Positions 1 to 8,431 are shown, counted from the first letter of the stretch. The stretch: 64,000 nt of DNA from Parvibaculum sp039680535 (GCF_039680535.1 NZ_JBDKSS010000022.1:62001-126000), one strand, 5' to 3'. A program made the numbers and translations. Notes: a model not told the origin generated them from the letters alone.

Positions 1-124
1 CCAGATCAAGACCGGCTCGCTCGCGCGGTCCGACCGGTTGGCCAAGTACAATCAGCTTCTCCGCATCGAGGAACTGCTCGGCGAGACGGCGGAATATGCC
101 GGGCGCAGCATTCTGAAGCGCTGA
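1..124 (+). CDS. eno: Enolase, C-terminal fragment (runs off left edge)
   Basis: Only the last 40 residues are inside the window, in the frame beginning at base 2 and ending at TGA 122-124. The peptide begins QIKTGSLARSDRLAKYNQ and continues with an LRIEEELG-type stretch, which is the highly conserved C-terminus of enolase (2-phosphoglycerate to phosphoenolpyruvate, glycolysis). In alphaproteobacteria eno is commonly followed by an ftsB-like gene and the pyruvate dehydrogenase genes. Both are present here, about 2.6 kb downstream, which supports the call. The fragment is short but very characteristic. Confidence 0.9.
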   Translation, partial: QIKTGSLARSDRLAKYNQLLRIEELLGETAEYAGRSILKR

Positions 125-132
125 GCGACAAG

Positions 133-162
133 GCGTTGGGCGCCAATGGCGCTCAACGCTTT
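133..162. terminator. Hairpin terminator between convergent eno and tetR
   Basis: Arms 133-144 and 148-159 pair over 12 bp with one G-T wobble around a three-base loop (AAT). A short T-run (160-162) follows on the plus strand. The stop codon of the convergent tetR gene (complement of 153-155) lies inside the right arm, so the same hairpin could serve both genes. The T-run is weak, so rho-independent activity is probable but not certain. Confidence 0.6.
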
Positions 163-737
163 CTGATTGCCTTCAGCATGAAGTCGGCGAGGGCGTTCGC
201 CTGTTCGATCAGGCTCTCGCCGTGATATTGCGCGACCATGATCGGGTTGTGAAACTTGACCATGGCCGCGAACATCACCGCAGCCGTGCCTTCGATATCG
301 TCGATCTCGAACTCGCCCTTCCTCACGCCATCTTCGAGAATCGAGGCGAAGATGCCGATGAGTACCTTTTCGTGGCGCGCCACGATGGGCCAACGCTCCG
401 TTGTGGCGGCGACGACCGTTTCATGCACCTCGCCGTTTCGCGTATATCGATCGCGATTGAATTCATGCACCCCGACGACGAATTCGCGCACCCGCGCCGA
501 GGCGCAGGACGGCTGGCGGGCGATGGCTCGTGCATTGTCCTCCGCCAGCGCGAGCCAGATTTCCGAAACGGCCTCGATCAGGGCGGCCTTGGTCGGAAAG
601 AAGCGATAGATATTCGCGGGCGACATCCCGCAATGCTTGGCAACATCGGCCACCGTCGTCTTGACGTGGCCATGACGCTGGATCTGCGCCGACGCCGAAG
701 CGACGATGCGATCGCGCGTGTCCTCCATGACACTCAT
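153..737 (-). CDS. TetR/AcrR family transcriptional regulator
   Basis: A 194-residue protein, the usual TetR length. The N-terminal helix-turn-helix spans about residues 8-55, with the typical TVADVAKHCGMSPANIYRFF pattern followed by a KAALIEAV helix. The rest is a helical ligand/dimer domain that I cannot assign to a ligand. The start at 737 is preceded by a GGGGAGGAA-type ribosome site. It is divergent from the DUF1329 gene across about 200 bp containing two inverted repeats, so autoregulation and control of that neighbour are likely. The pair sits between eno and ftsB, where many relatives have nothing, suggesting an accessory insertion. Confidence 0.88.
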   Translation of the reverse strand: MSVMEDTRDRIVASASAQIQRHGHVKTTVADVAKHCGMSPANIYRFFPTKAALIEAVSEIWLALAEDNARAIARQPSCASARVREFVVGVHEFNRDRYTRNGEVHETVVAATTERWPIVARHEKVLIGIFASILEDGVRKGEFEIDDIEGTAAVMFAAMVKFHNPIMVAQYHGESLIEQANALADFMLKAIRKR

Positions 738-778
738 TAAGCCATTCCTCCCCAGTAACGGCTGATGAAATCAATCAG

Positions 779-816
779 ACCTGCCTAATGCTGCAAAAGC
801 AAGGCCTTAGGCAGGT
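779..816. promoter_or_regulatory. Inverted repeat, candidate TetR operator
   Basis: Perfect 10-bp arms ACCTGCCTAA (779-788) and TTAGGCAGGT (807-816) are separated by 18 bp, about 42 bp upstream of the tetR start. Position and symmetry suit binding by a dimeric regulator of the TetR family. It could alternatively form an RNA hairpin in a tetR leader. Confidence 0.5.
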
Positions 817-853
817 ATTATGTTTCATTATGAGCGTGCGGGCCGCATATGAG

Positions 854-885
854 TATTGACAAAAAACGAATATTATCAGTCAATA
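854..885. promoter_or_regulatory. Second inverted repeat upstream of the DUF1329 gene
   Basis: Seven-bp arms TATTGAC (854-860) and GTCAATA (879-885) are separated by exactly 18 bp, the same spacer as the neighbouring repeat at 779-816 but with different arm sequence. The left arm contains a TTGACA that could be a -35 element (856-861), though no good -10 stands at the right distance. It lies 58 bp upstream of the DUF1329 start. Confidence 0.4.
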
Positions 886-943
886 GTCATAGAAAATCAG
901 AACGCACATTTCAGTGTAGAGTACCAGAGGGAGGTTCCACTCG

Positions 944-2296
944 ATGAAGGTGTCGAAACTTGCCATCGCGCTCGCTTTTTGCGCGCCGATGGCAGCGAAT
1001 GCTGCTGTGCCCGACAGCCAGGCGAATCGCCTTGGCAACGATCTGACCCCGATCGGCGCTGAAAAGGCCGGCGAGGGCGATATCCCGGCCTGGACGGGTG
1101 GCCTGTCCTCGGTTCCGAGCAACGTGACCTACAAGGCCGGTCAGCACGTGGCAGATCCGTTTGCCAGCGATCCGATCAAGTACACGATCACGTCGGCGAA
1201 CGCGGACAAGTACGCGGCCATCCTGACGGACGGCCAGAAGGCCATGCTGAAGGCTTATCCGGATTACAAGCTCAACGTCTACGAGACGCGCCGCACCTGC
1301 GCCTATCCGCAGAAGGTCTATGCGGCGACGAAGAACAACGCCAAGGTCGGTGAGCTGATCGGTGGCGGTTCGGGCGTCGGCGGCGCGATCATGGGCTTCC
1401 CGTTCCCGGTTCCGAACAACGCGTTCGAAGTCATGTGGAACCACACGCTGCGTTATCGCTCGTTCAAGCTGACGCGGCAGTTCGCGGCGGCGCCGGTCAC
1501 GCGCGGCGGCGACTACACGCTGACGATCGTTCAGGACGAAGCGCTCTTCCCCTGGTCCGATCCGGTCAAGACGAAGGCTGAAGAGCTGAACAACATTTCG
1601 CTCTACTACCTGTCGAACACGATCGCTCCGGCGCGCGAAGCCGGCAACGTCATCCTCGTGTACGATGCCCTCAACGCGACGCTCAATGGCGGCCGTCAGG
1701 CCTGGCAGTACAGCCCCGGCACGCGCCGCGTTCGCCGCGCGCCGAACATCTCCTACGACAATCCGGGCACGAACTCGGACGGTCTGTCGACGTCGGATGC
1801 TTTCGACGGTTACAACGGCGCGCTTGACCGTTACGACTGGTCGGTCATCGACAAGAAGCCCACGCTGATCGCGGCGAACTCGTTCAAGACCGATGCGATC
1901 AAGTACAAGGACTTCCTCACGCCAGGCCACGTCAACCAGGACGCGGTTCGCTACGAGGTCCATCGTACGTGGAACTTCGAGGCGAAGCTGCGCGCCAACA
2001 CGCGTCACGTCTATGCCCGTCGCGTCTATCACAACGACGAAGACTCGTGGCAGGTCTCGGCCGCCGAACTCTATGACGGTCGTGGTCAGCTCTGGCGCGT
2101 CCAGGAAGTCCAGCAGATCCCGCACTACGAAGTGCCGCTCTGCGGCACCGGTGCCGAACTCGTGTACGACCTGCAGGCGGGCCGCTATCTCGCCCTGGCC
2201 ATGCAGAACGAAGAGCCGGCGGTGAACTACTTCGCCGACGAACTCGACGCGAGCCGCTATACGCCGAACGCCATCAGGCAGTTGGGTGTACGGTAA
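944..2296 (+). CDS. DUF1329 domain-containing secreted protein
   Basis: 450 residues with a clear Sec signal peptide (about 1-20, ending ANAA), followed by an LGNDLTPIGAEKAG segment and a tryptophan/tyrosine-rich beta-type body typical of DUF1329. The length matches the family. The precise function is not known; DUF1329 genes often accompany outer-membrane and hydrophobic-substrate uptake genes, so a periplasmic or outer-membrane lipid/hydrocarbon-handling role is only an inference. A strong ribosome site (GAGGGAGG, about 930) decides the start at 944. It is divergent from a TetR regulator and ends at a strong terminator, so it is probably monocistronic. Confidence 0.85.
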   Translation: MKVSKLAIALAFCAPMAANAAVPDSQANRLGNDLTPIGAEKAGEGDIPAWTGGLSSVPSNVTYKAGQHVADPFASDPIKYTITSANADKYAAILTDGQKAMLKAYPDYKLNVYETRRTCAYPQKVYAATKNNAKVGELIGGGSGVGGAIMGFPFPVPNNAFEVMWNHTLRYRSFKLTRQFAAAPVTRGGDYTLTIVQDEALFPWSDPVKTKAEELNNISLYYLSNTIAPAREAGNVILVYDALNATLNGGRQAWQYSPGTRRVRRAPNISYDNPGTNSDGLSTSDAFDGYNGALDRYDWSVIDKKPTLIAANSFKTDAIKYKDFLTPGHVNQDAVRYEVHRTWNFEAKLRANTRHVYARRVYHNDEDSWQVSAAELYDGRGQLWRVQEVQQIPHYEVPLCGTGAELVYDLQAGRYLALAMQNEEPAVNYFADELDASRYTPNAIRQLGVR

Positions 2297-2324
2297 GTTC
2301 CCTCCACGATCTTGCCGTTAAACT

Positions 2325-2359
2325 GGACTGCGTCGCCAAGGCGACGCAGTCCTTTTTTT
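2325..2359 (+). terminator. Rho-independent terminator after the DUF1329 gene
   Basis: A perfect 12-bp stem (2325-2336 with 2341-2352), a four-base loop CAAG and a seven-T tract (2353-2359). It begins 28 bp after the DUF1329 stop codon. Confidence 0.93.
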
Positions 2360-2509
2360 GTCTGGAGCCCCTTGTGGCTTTTCAACGGGCCGTGGCGCTA
2401 CGGCGCATGAGCGGCTCGAACAGCGAAACCCTACGCTCCTGCCGAGGCGCGCGTTCAGGAATATATCGACGGAACCTCGCAGGATGTTACCGGCGCGGCG
2501 AAGGCCTGG

Positions 2510-2700
2510 ATCGATGCCGCGTGCCGCAAAAATGGACCCCGGCTCGAGGCCGGGGTGACGGTTTTTTTGAGCGCGGTATTCAACACGAGGCGTCATGCCG
2601 GACTTGATCCGGCATCCATCTGTCTTTGTGCGGTGGCAGAGATGGCCCGCCCGATCAGGTTCGGGGTGACGGTTCCCTCTTTTGCGGGGACAATGGTTGA
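2510..2700. repeat. Cluster of dispersed palindromic repeats
   Basis: The non-coding stretch 2360-2726 holds several mosaic palindromes of the kind scattered through alphaproteobacterial intergenic regions. One has arms 2537-2543/2549-2555 (CCCCGGC/GCCGGGG) followed by GTGACGG and seven Ts. Another has arms 2595-2602/2608-2615 (ATGCCGGA/TCCGGCAT). A third, degraded copy near 2650-2675 shares the GGGGTGACGG tail. Short open frames across this stretch lack family resemblance and are not called. The first unit could also act as a terminator. Confidence 0.7.
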
Positions 2701-2726
2701 CGAGGTGAATCCCTCCGTGATTCCAT

Positions 2727-3089
2727 GTGGTTATGAAAGAGATGGGCTTGATTCGTACGAGAGAACCGCTTCGCCTGCGCCATGCGCTGGTGCCGATCGT
2801 CTGTGTCATCGTGATCAGCTATTTCGCCTATCACGCCGTCTATGGACGCCACGGTTTTATCGCCTGGCTGAGCCTTCAGAATCGCGTCGACACGCTCGAT
2901 CAGCAGCTTGCGGAAGTGCGCAACTCCCGGGAGCAGCTCGACCGCCAGGTGGCGCTTCTGCGTACCGGCAGCCTCGATCCGGATCTTCTCGACGAACGCG
3001 CGCGGGCCACGCTCGGCTTCGCCAATCCGAACGACATCGTGATTTTTCGCGATCGCGCAGCCGGTGGAACGGCTCAGCAGAAGCGCTAA
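2727..3089 (+). CDS. ftsB: Septum formation initiator (FtsB/DivIC-like)
   Basis: About 120 residues with one N-terminal membrane helix (about residues 20-40) followed by a coiled coil (about 50-80; LQNRVDTLDQQLAEVRNSRE) and a short C-terminal segment ending in the FxNPNDIVIFRD-type motif of the family. In the FtsB/DivIC family the membrane helix and coiled coil join the FtsQ-FtsL divisome subcomplex. The location upstream of pdhA is the usual alphaproteobacterial one. The start is uncertain: GTG 2727, ATG 2733 or ATG 2742 are all in frame and none has a strong ribosome site. Confidence 0.85.
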   Translation: MVMKEMGLIRTREPLRLRHALVPIVCVIVISYFAYHAVYGRHGFIAWLSLQNRVDTLDQQLAEVRNSREQLDRQVALLRTGSLDPDLLDERARATLGFANPNDIVIFRDRAAGGTAQQKR

Positions 3090-3108
3090 CCCATTGGCGC
3101 CACAAGTC

Positions 3109-3156
3109 GATTAACCGAAATCAGGTTAATCTTCATTTTCTGGTTTGAAATCAAAC
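3109..3156. promoter_or_regulatory. Two inverted repeats sharing a core, upstream of pdhA
   Basis: Repeat 1: GATTAACC (3109-3116), GAAATCA, GGTTAATC (3124-3131), perfect 8-bp arms. Repeat 2: GTTTG (3143-3147), AAAT, CAAAC (3152-3156). Both contain the heptamer GAAATCA, starting at 3117 and 3147, exactly 30 bp or about three helical turns apart. They lie 104-151 bp before the pdhA start in the ftsB-pdhA gap, suggesting a pair of operator half-complexes on the same face of the helix. The binding protein is not identified. Confidence 0.5.
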
Positions 3157-3259
3157 ATTTACGTTGCGGGTCTAGTATTCTGTTTTGACAGCTAGCCCCC
3201 GCGCGCATCCTTTTTGCCGCTCGCGGGTTCCCTCTTCGAAACCTGAAGCGGAAGACAAG

Positions 3260-4342
3260 ATGGCCACCGATCCGAAACGTCCTGCGAAGCAGGCAAGCGC
3301 CAAGCCAGCCGTCAGACAAGCAGCAACCAGGAAATCAGCCAAGACCGAAGGGCCTCCGCCGCTGTCGCCGGCGGAAGACCTGAAGGCCTATCGCGAGATG
3401 CTGCTGATCCGGCGCTTCGAGGAGAAGGCCGGCCAGATGTACGGCATGGGACTCATCGGCGGCTTCTGTCACCTCTATATCGGGCAGGAAGCCGTCGTCG
3501 TCGGCGTCCTCGGTGCGGCGCGCGAAGGCGACCAGATCGTCACCGGCTATCGCGACCACGGCCACATGCTCGCCTGCGGCATGGATGCGAAAGGTGTCAT
3601 GGCCGAACTGACCGGGCGATCGGGCGGCTATTCGCGCGGCAAGGGCGGCTCGATGCACATGTTCAGCGTCGAGAAGCGTTTCTATGGCGGCCACGGAATC
3701 GTCGGCGCGCAGGTGCCCATCGGAACGGGGCTCGCCTTCGCCAACAAGTATCGCGGCAACGACCATGTGAGCTTCACCTTCTTCGGCGACGGCGCCGCGA
3801 ACCAGGGGCAGGTCTATGAGAGCTTCAACATGGCCGAGCTCTGGCGCCTGCCGGTCATCTATGTGATTGAGAACAATCAGTATGCGATGGGAACCGCCAT
3901 CGCGCGCGCCTCGGCGCAGACAAATCTCTCCAAGCGGGGCGTCAGCTTCAACATTCCGGGCGAGCAGGTGGACGGCATGGATGTGCGTGCCGTGCGCGCC
4001 GCTGCGATCAAGGCGGTGGAGTGGTGCCGCTCGGGCAACGGGCCATACATCCTCGAGATGATGACCTATCGCTATCGCGGTCATTCGATGTCGGACCCTG
4101 CGAAATATCGCGCCAAGGAAGAAGTCAACAAGATGCGGCAGGAGCATGACCCCATCGAGCAGGTCAGGCACCGGCTGCTCGAGGGTGGAATGACGGAGGA
4201 CGATCTGAAGGAGATCGACAAGGACATCAGAGTGATCGTCAACGAGTCCGCCGAGTTCGCGCAGTCGAGCCCCGAACCCGATCCCTCGGAACTGTGGACG
4301 GATGTGCTGGCCGACAAGGACCATACGGCGGTGGGGGCCTGA
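3260..4342 (+). CDS. pdhA: Pyruvate dehydrogenase E1 component, alpha subunit
   Basis: 360 residues from ATG 3260; an upstream TTG at 3185 only adds unconserved residues. This subunit with PdhB decarboxylates pyruvate using thiamine diphosphate and acetylates the E2 lipoyl group. A Lys/Ala-rich N-terminal tail (about 1-35) precedes the dehydrogenase fold. The ThDP motif starts with GDGAANQGQVYE (about residue 175) and closes with ENNQYAMGT about 27 residues later. The regulatory-loop-like region YRYRGHSMSDPAKYR is present. It is first of pdhA-pdhB-pdhC-lpdA, with pdhB starting 3 bp after its stop. Confidence 0.95.
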   Translation: MATDPKRPAKQASAKPAVRQAATRKSAKTEGPPPLSPAEDLKAYREMLLIRRFEEKAGQMYGMGLIGGFCHLYIGQEAVVVGVLGAAREGDQIVTGYRDHGHMLACGMDAKGVMAELTGRSGGYSRGKGGSMHMFSVEKRFYGGHGIVGAQVPIGTGLAFANKYRGNDHVSFTFFGDGAANQGQVYESFNMAELWRLPVIYVIENNQYAMGTAIARASAQTNLSKRGVSFNIPGEQVDGMDVRAVRAAAIKAVEWCRSGNGPYILEMMTYRYRGHSMSDPAKYRAKEEVNKMRQEHDPIEQVRHRLLEGGMTEDDLKEIDKDIRVIVNESAEFAQSSPEPDPSELWTDVLADKDHTAVGA

Positions 4343-4344
4343 CC

Positions 4345-5718
4345 ATGGCGACGAATATTCTGATGCCCGCCCTTTCCCCGACGATGGAAGAGGGCACGCT
4401 GGCGAAATGGCTCGTGAAGGAAGGCGATGAGGTTCGCTCCGGCGATGTCATCGCGGAGATCGAGACGGACAAGGCGACGATGGAAGTCGAGGCGGTCGAT
4501 GAAGGCCGGATTGCGAAGCTCGTCGTTCCCGCCGGCACCGAAAACGTGAAGGTGAACAGCGTCATCGCCGTGCTGGCGGAAGAAGGCGAGAGCGTCGCCG
4601 CGACGCCCGCGCCGCAAGCGCCCGCACCTGCCGAAGCGCCGAAGCCCGCGCCTGTGGCGGCCAAGCCTGTCGCGGCCGAACCGGCGACGCCCAAGGCTGA
4701 GGGCAAGGCCGATCCGGAAATCCCGGCCGGCACCGAATTCACGACCATGACGGTGCGCGAGGCTTTGCGGGACGCCATGGCCGAGGAAATGCGCCGCGAT
4801 CCCGGTGTCTTCGTCATGGGCGAAGAAGTGGCGCAATATCACGGCGCCTACAAGGTGACACAAGGTCTGCTCGAAGAGTTCGGGCCGGTTCGCGTTTTCG
4901 ACACTCCGATCACGGAACATGGCTTCGCGGGCCTCGGGGTCGGTGCGTCCTTCGCCGGGCTTCGTCCAATCGTCGAGTTCATGACCTTCAACTTCGCCAT
5001 GCAGGCGATGGATCAGATCATCAACTCCGCCGCCAAGACGCGCTACATGTCCGGTGGCCAGATGGGTGCGCCAATCGTCTTCCGTGGTCCGAATGGGCCG
5101 GCGGCTCGCGTCGCCGCGCAGCATAGCCAGGACTATACCTCCTGGTATGCGCATATTCCGGGCCTTATCGTCATCGCGCCCTATTCGGCGGCGGACGCCA
5201 AGGGGCTTCTCAAGGCGGCGATCCGCGATCCCAATCCGGTGATCTTCCTTGAGAATGAAATTCTCTATGGCAAGAGCTTCGATGTGCCGAAGCTCGACGA
5301 TTATGTGCTGCCCATCGGCAAGGCGCGTGTGCTGAAGGAAGGCACGGATGTCACCATCGTTTCGCACAGCCACGGCCTCGTCTATTGCGTCGAGGCGGCG
5401 GAGAAGCTTGCGGCGGAAGGCATCAATGCCGAGATCGTCGATCTGCGGACCATCAGGCCGCTCGATATCGACACCATTGTCGCTTCCGTGAAGAAGACGA
5501 ACAGGCTCGTCACCGTCGAAGAGACATGGCCTGTATGCGGCATCGGCGCGGAGATCGCCGCGCAGGTGCAGGCGAAGGCCTTCGACTGGCTCGACGCGCC
5601 GATCCTTCGCGTCACACAGAAAGACGTGCCGATGCCCTATGCGGCCAATCTTGAAAAGCTGGCGCTGCCGAGCGCGGATGAGGTGGTGGAGGCGGTGAAA
5701 GCCGTCTGCTACCGCTAA
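4345..5718 (+). CDS. pdhB: Pyruvate dehydrogenase E1 component, beta subunit with lipoyl domain
   Basis: 457 residues. An N-terminal lipoyl domain (about 1-80, modified lysine expected in ETDKATMEVEA near residue 43) is joined by an Ala/Pro linker (about 85-130) to the transketolase-like E1-beta body (MTVREALRDAMAEEM onward). The fused lipoyl domain is usual in alphaproteobacterial PdhB and absent from many other bacteria. It starts 3 bp after pdhA and ends 14 bp before pdhC, so it is translated from the same message. The lipoyl domain must be modified by a LipA/LipB route, and lipA lies about 5.7 kb downstream. Confidence 0.95.
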   Translation: MATNILMPALSPTMEEGTLAKWLVKEGDEVRSGDVIAEIETDKATMEVEAVDEGRIAKLVVPAGTENVKVNSVIAVLAEEGESVAATPAPQAPAPAEAPKPAPVAAKPVAAEPATPKAEGKADPEIPAGTEFTTMTVREALRDAMAEEMRRDPGVFVMGEEVAQYHGAYKVTQGLLEEFGPVRVFDTPITEHGFAGLGVGASFAGLRPIVEFMTFNFAMQAMDQIINSAAKTRYMSGGQMGAPIVFRGPNGPAARVAAQHSQDYTSWYAHIPGLIVIAPYSAADAKGLLKAAIRDPNPVIFLENEILYGKSFDVPKLDDYVLPIGKARVLKEGTDVTIVSHSHGLVYCVEAAEKLAAEGINAEIVDLRTIRPLDIDTIVASVKKTNRLVTVEETWPVCGIGAEIAAQVQAKAFDWLDAPILRVTQKDVPMPYAANLEKLALPSADEVVEAVKAVCYR

Positions 5719-5732
5719 GGGGGAGCGCGAAC

Positions 5733-7010
5733 ATGCCGATACCCATTCTGATGCCCGCGCTGTCCCCGACGATGGAAGAGGGCAAGCTCGCCAAATGGCA
5801 CGTGAAGGAGGGGGACAAGGTTTCCTCCGGCGACGTGATTGCGGAAATCGAAACCGACAAGGCGACCATGGAAGTCGAGGCGGTGGATGAAGGCCGCGTC
5901 GGAAAACTGCTGGTGCCGGAAGGCGCGGAAAACGTGCCGGTCAACAAGCCCATCGCCATTCTGCTCGGCGAGGGCGAGGATGCTTCCGCGTTGAAGGAAG
6001 CCGCCACGACGCCCGCCGCTCCGGCGAAGGCCGAAGCGCCGAAAGAGGAAGCGCCAAGGCCTGCGCCACAGGCAGCCGCTCCGGCGGCGAAGGCGCCTGC
6101 GCCGCAAGAAACAGGTGCGCGTATCTTTGCGTCGCCGCTTGCCAAGCGGATTGCGAAGGAGAAGGGCGTCGATCTTGCCGCTGTCACAGGCTCCGGCCCG
6201 CGCGGACGCATCGTGAAGGCGGATGTGGAAGGCGCGAAGCCCGGCATCGCCGCCCCGCGACTGGTGGCGCAGCCGGCAGCACCGATGGCAGCCGGTCCGG
6301 CGATCGATCCACGGGCTTTCTATGAAGCGGGCTCCTATGAGGAAGTTCCGCTCGACAGCATGCGCCGCACGATCGCGCGGCGTCTGACGCAGGCGATGCA
6401 GGAGATCCCGCATTTCTACCTGACCATCGATTGCGAACTCGACGAATTGCTGCGCGTCCGCAGGCACCTGAACGATGCAGGCGGCGTCAAGCTCTCGGTC
6501 AACGACTTCCTGATCCGCGCGTCGGCGCTTGCGCTGATGAAGGTTCCCGACGCCAATGTGAGCTTCGCGGGCACGGGGCTGCTGAAGCACAAGCATGCCG
6601 ATATCGGCATTGCGGTCGCGCTCGATGGCGGCCTCATCACGCCGATCATCCGTCATGCGGAGACGAAGGGCCTTGCCGAAATCTCGGCGGAGGCGAAGGA
6701 GCTTGCCGAACGGGCGCGGACGAAGAAGCTGAAGCCGCAGGAATTCGAAGGCGGCAGCTTCTCGATTTCCAATCTCGGCATGTTCGGCATCAAGAACTTC
6801 ACGGCGGTCATCAATCCTCCGCAGGCGGCGATCCTCGCCGTGGGCAAGGGGGAGGAGCGGGCCGTGGTGCGCAACGGCAAGGTTGAAACCGCGACGGTGA
6901 TGACGGTGACGATGTCCTGCGATCACCGCGCCATCGACGGCGCGCTCGGCGCGCAGTTCCTCGAAGCCTTCAAGGCCTTCGTGGAATATCCGCCTTCCAT
7001 GCTGCTTTAA
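5733..7010 (+). CDS. pdhC: Dihydrolipoamide acetyltransferase (E2) of pyruvate dehydrogenase
   Basis: 425 residues. One lipoyl domain (about 1-80, ETDKATMEVEAVDEG lysine near 43), an Ala/Pro/Lys-rich linker, a peripheral-subunit-binding domain (about 128-165, IFASPLAKRIAKEKGVDL) and the acyltransferase domain (about 195-425) with catalytic SCDHRAIDGALG near the C-terminus. It transfers the acetyl group to CoA and forms the core of the complex. A good ribosome site (AAGGGGGAG) precedes ATG 5733. The lipoyl region is near-identical in residue pattern to that of PdhB, probably reflecting an old duplication. Confidence 0.95.
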   Translation: MPIPILMPALSPTMEEGKLAKWHVKEGDKVSSGDVIAEIETDKATMEVEAVDEGRVGKLLVPEGAENVPVNKPIAILLGEGEDASALKEAATTPAAPAKAEAPKEEAPRPAPQAAAPAAKAPAPQETGARIFASPLAKRIAKEKGVDLAAVTGSGPRGRIVKADVEGAKPGIAAPRLVAQPAAPMAAGPAIDPRAFYEAGSYEEVPLDSMRRTIARRLTQAMQEIPHFYLTIDCELDELLRVRRHLNDAGGVKLSVNDFLIRASALALMKVPDANVSFAGTGLLKHKHADIGIAVALDGGLITPIIRHAETKGLAEISAEAKELAERARTKKLKPQEFEGGSFSISNLGMFGIKNFTAVINPPQAAILAVGKGEERAVVRNGKVETATVMTVTMSCDHRAIDGALGAQFLEAFKAFVEYPPSMLL

Positions 7011-7022
7011 GGAACACGCGCG

Positions 7023-8423
7023 ATGGCCGACACCAATTACGACCTCGTCATCATCGGCTCGGGCCCCGGCGGCTATGTCGCGGCGGTGCGCGCGGGGCAG
7101 CTCGGGCTCAAGACCGCCATCGTCGAGCGCGACGCGCTTGGCGGCATCTGTCTCAACTGGGGCTGCATTCCGACAAAGGCGCTGCTGCGTTCGGCGGAGG
7201 TCTATCACACGCTGCACAGGCTCGAGGAATTCGGGCTGAAAGCGGACAACATCTCCTACGATGCAGCCGCCGTGGTGAAGCGGAGCCGCAAGGTGGCCGA
7301 GACGCTTTCCAATGGCGTCAGATTCCTGATGAAGAAGAACAAGGTCGATGTGATCGAAGGCGTCGGCAGGCTTGCGGGGCCGGGCAAGGTCGCGGTTGAG
7401 GGCAAGGCCGGAAAGAGCGAACTCACGGCGAAGAACATCATCCTGGCGACTGGCGCCCGCGCGCGGACGCTGCCGGGTCTCGAGCCGGACGGCAAGCTCG
7501 TCTGGACCTATCGAGAGGCGCTGGTGCCGCCCGCCATGCCGAAATCGCTGCTGGTTATCGGCTCAGGCGCCATCGGTATCGAATTCGCGAGCTTCTATCG
7601 CGCCTTCGGCGTCGAGGTGACGGTCGTCGAGGTGATGGACAGGATTTTGCCGGTTGAGGATGCTGAAATTTCCGAGCTTGCCGCAAAGGCGTTCAGGAAG
7701 CAGGGCATGACGATCCTGACATCGGCCAAGGTTGAAAGGCTCGACAAGGCGGCCGACAGCGTCACCGCGACGATTGTGACGACGGACGGCAAGACGCAGC
7801 AGGTGACGGCGGAGCGGGTGATCTCGGCCGTTGGCATCACCGGCAATGTCGAGAACCTCGGCCTCGAACAGGCGGGTGTGAAGGTCGACCGGGGCCATGT
7901 GGTCGTAAATGAATGGCTGGAGACCGGCGTGGAGGGCGTCTACGCCATTGGCGACCTCGTTGGGGCGCCCTGGCTCGCGCACAAGGCCATGCATGAGGGC
8001 GTGATGGCGGTGGAGCGGCTGGCCGGCCTGAAAGGGGGGCACCCGCTCGATGTCACAAAAGTTCCAGGTTGCACCTATTCATATCCGCAGATCGCCAGCG
8101 TCGGCCTCACCGAGGCCAAGGCAGGAGAGGGCGGGCGCGAAATCAGGGTCGGCCGGTTTCCCTTTCGCGGCAATGGCAAGGCGATCGCGCTTGGAGAGCC
8201 CGACGGCCTCGTCAAGACGATCTTCGACGCAAAGACCGGGGAGCTTCTCGGCGCCCATATGATCGGAGCGGAGGTGACAGAACTCATTCAGGGCTATACG
8301 GTGGCGCGTACCCTGGAAGCCACCGAAGCCGAGCTCATGCAGACAATTTTCCCACATCCCACCCTTAGTGAGACGATGCACGAGTCTGTGCTTGACGCCT
8401 TCGGCCGCGCGCTGCACATCTAG
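7023..8423 (+). CDS. lpdA: Dihydrolipoamide dehydrogenase (E3)
   Basis: 466 residues, the usual length. N-terminal FAD motif GSGPGGYVAAVRAG, redox-active disulfide in GGICLNWGCIPTKALL (cysteines near 42 and 47), NAD-binding GSGAIGIEFASFYRAFG mid-protein, and the C-terminal HPTLSETMHE with the catalytic histidine. It re-oxidises dihydrolipoamide with NAD+. It has a clear AAGGAA ribosome site and lies 12 bp after pdhC. As the fourth gene of the pdh operon it likely serves pyruvate dehydrogenase, though E3 can be shared with other 2-oxoacid complexes. Confidence 0.95.
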   Translation: MADTNYDLVIIGSGPGGYVAAVRAGQLGLKTAIVERDALGGICLNWGCIPTKALLRSAEVYHTLHRLEEFGLKADNISYDAAAVVKRSRKVAETLSNGVRFLMKKNKVDVIEGVGRLAGPGKVAVEGKAGKSELTAKNIILATGARARTLPGLEPDGKLVWTYREALVPPAMPKSLLVIGSGAIGIEFASFYRAFGVEVTVVEVMDRILPVEDAEISELAAKAFRKQGMTILTSAKVERLDKAADSVTATIVTTDGKTQQVTAERVISAVGITGNVENLGLEQAGVKVDRGHVVVNEWLETGVEGVYAIGDLVGAPWLAHKAMHEGVMAVERLAGLKGGHPLDVTKVPGCTYSYPQIASVGLTEAKAGEGGREIRVGRFPFRGNGKAIALGEPDGLVKTIFDAKTGELLGAHMIGAEVTELIQGYTVARTLEATEAELMQTIFPHPTLSETMHESVLDAFGRALHI

Positions 8424-8431
8424 CCTCCATT

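Noticed and set aside
911..2125. Long minus-strand open frame antisense to the DUF1329 gene
   Set aside because: Arg/Val-rich composition without domains, fully covered by a well-supported gene with signal peptide; typical GC-rich shadow.
2510..2700. CRISPR array
   Set aside because: The repeats are palindromic, few, unequal and without regular spacers; no cas gene in the window.
2318..2809. Possible small genes in the eno-ftsB gap
   Set aside because: They translate palindromic repeats and the terminator; no ribosome sites or family likeness.
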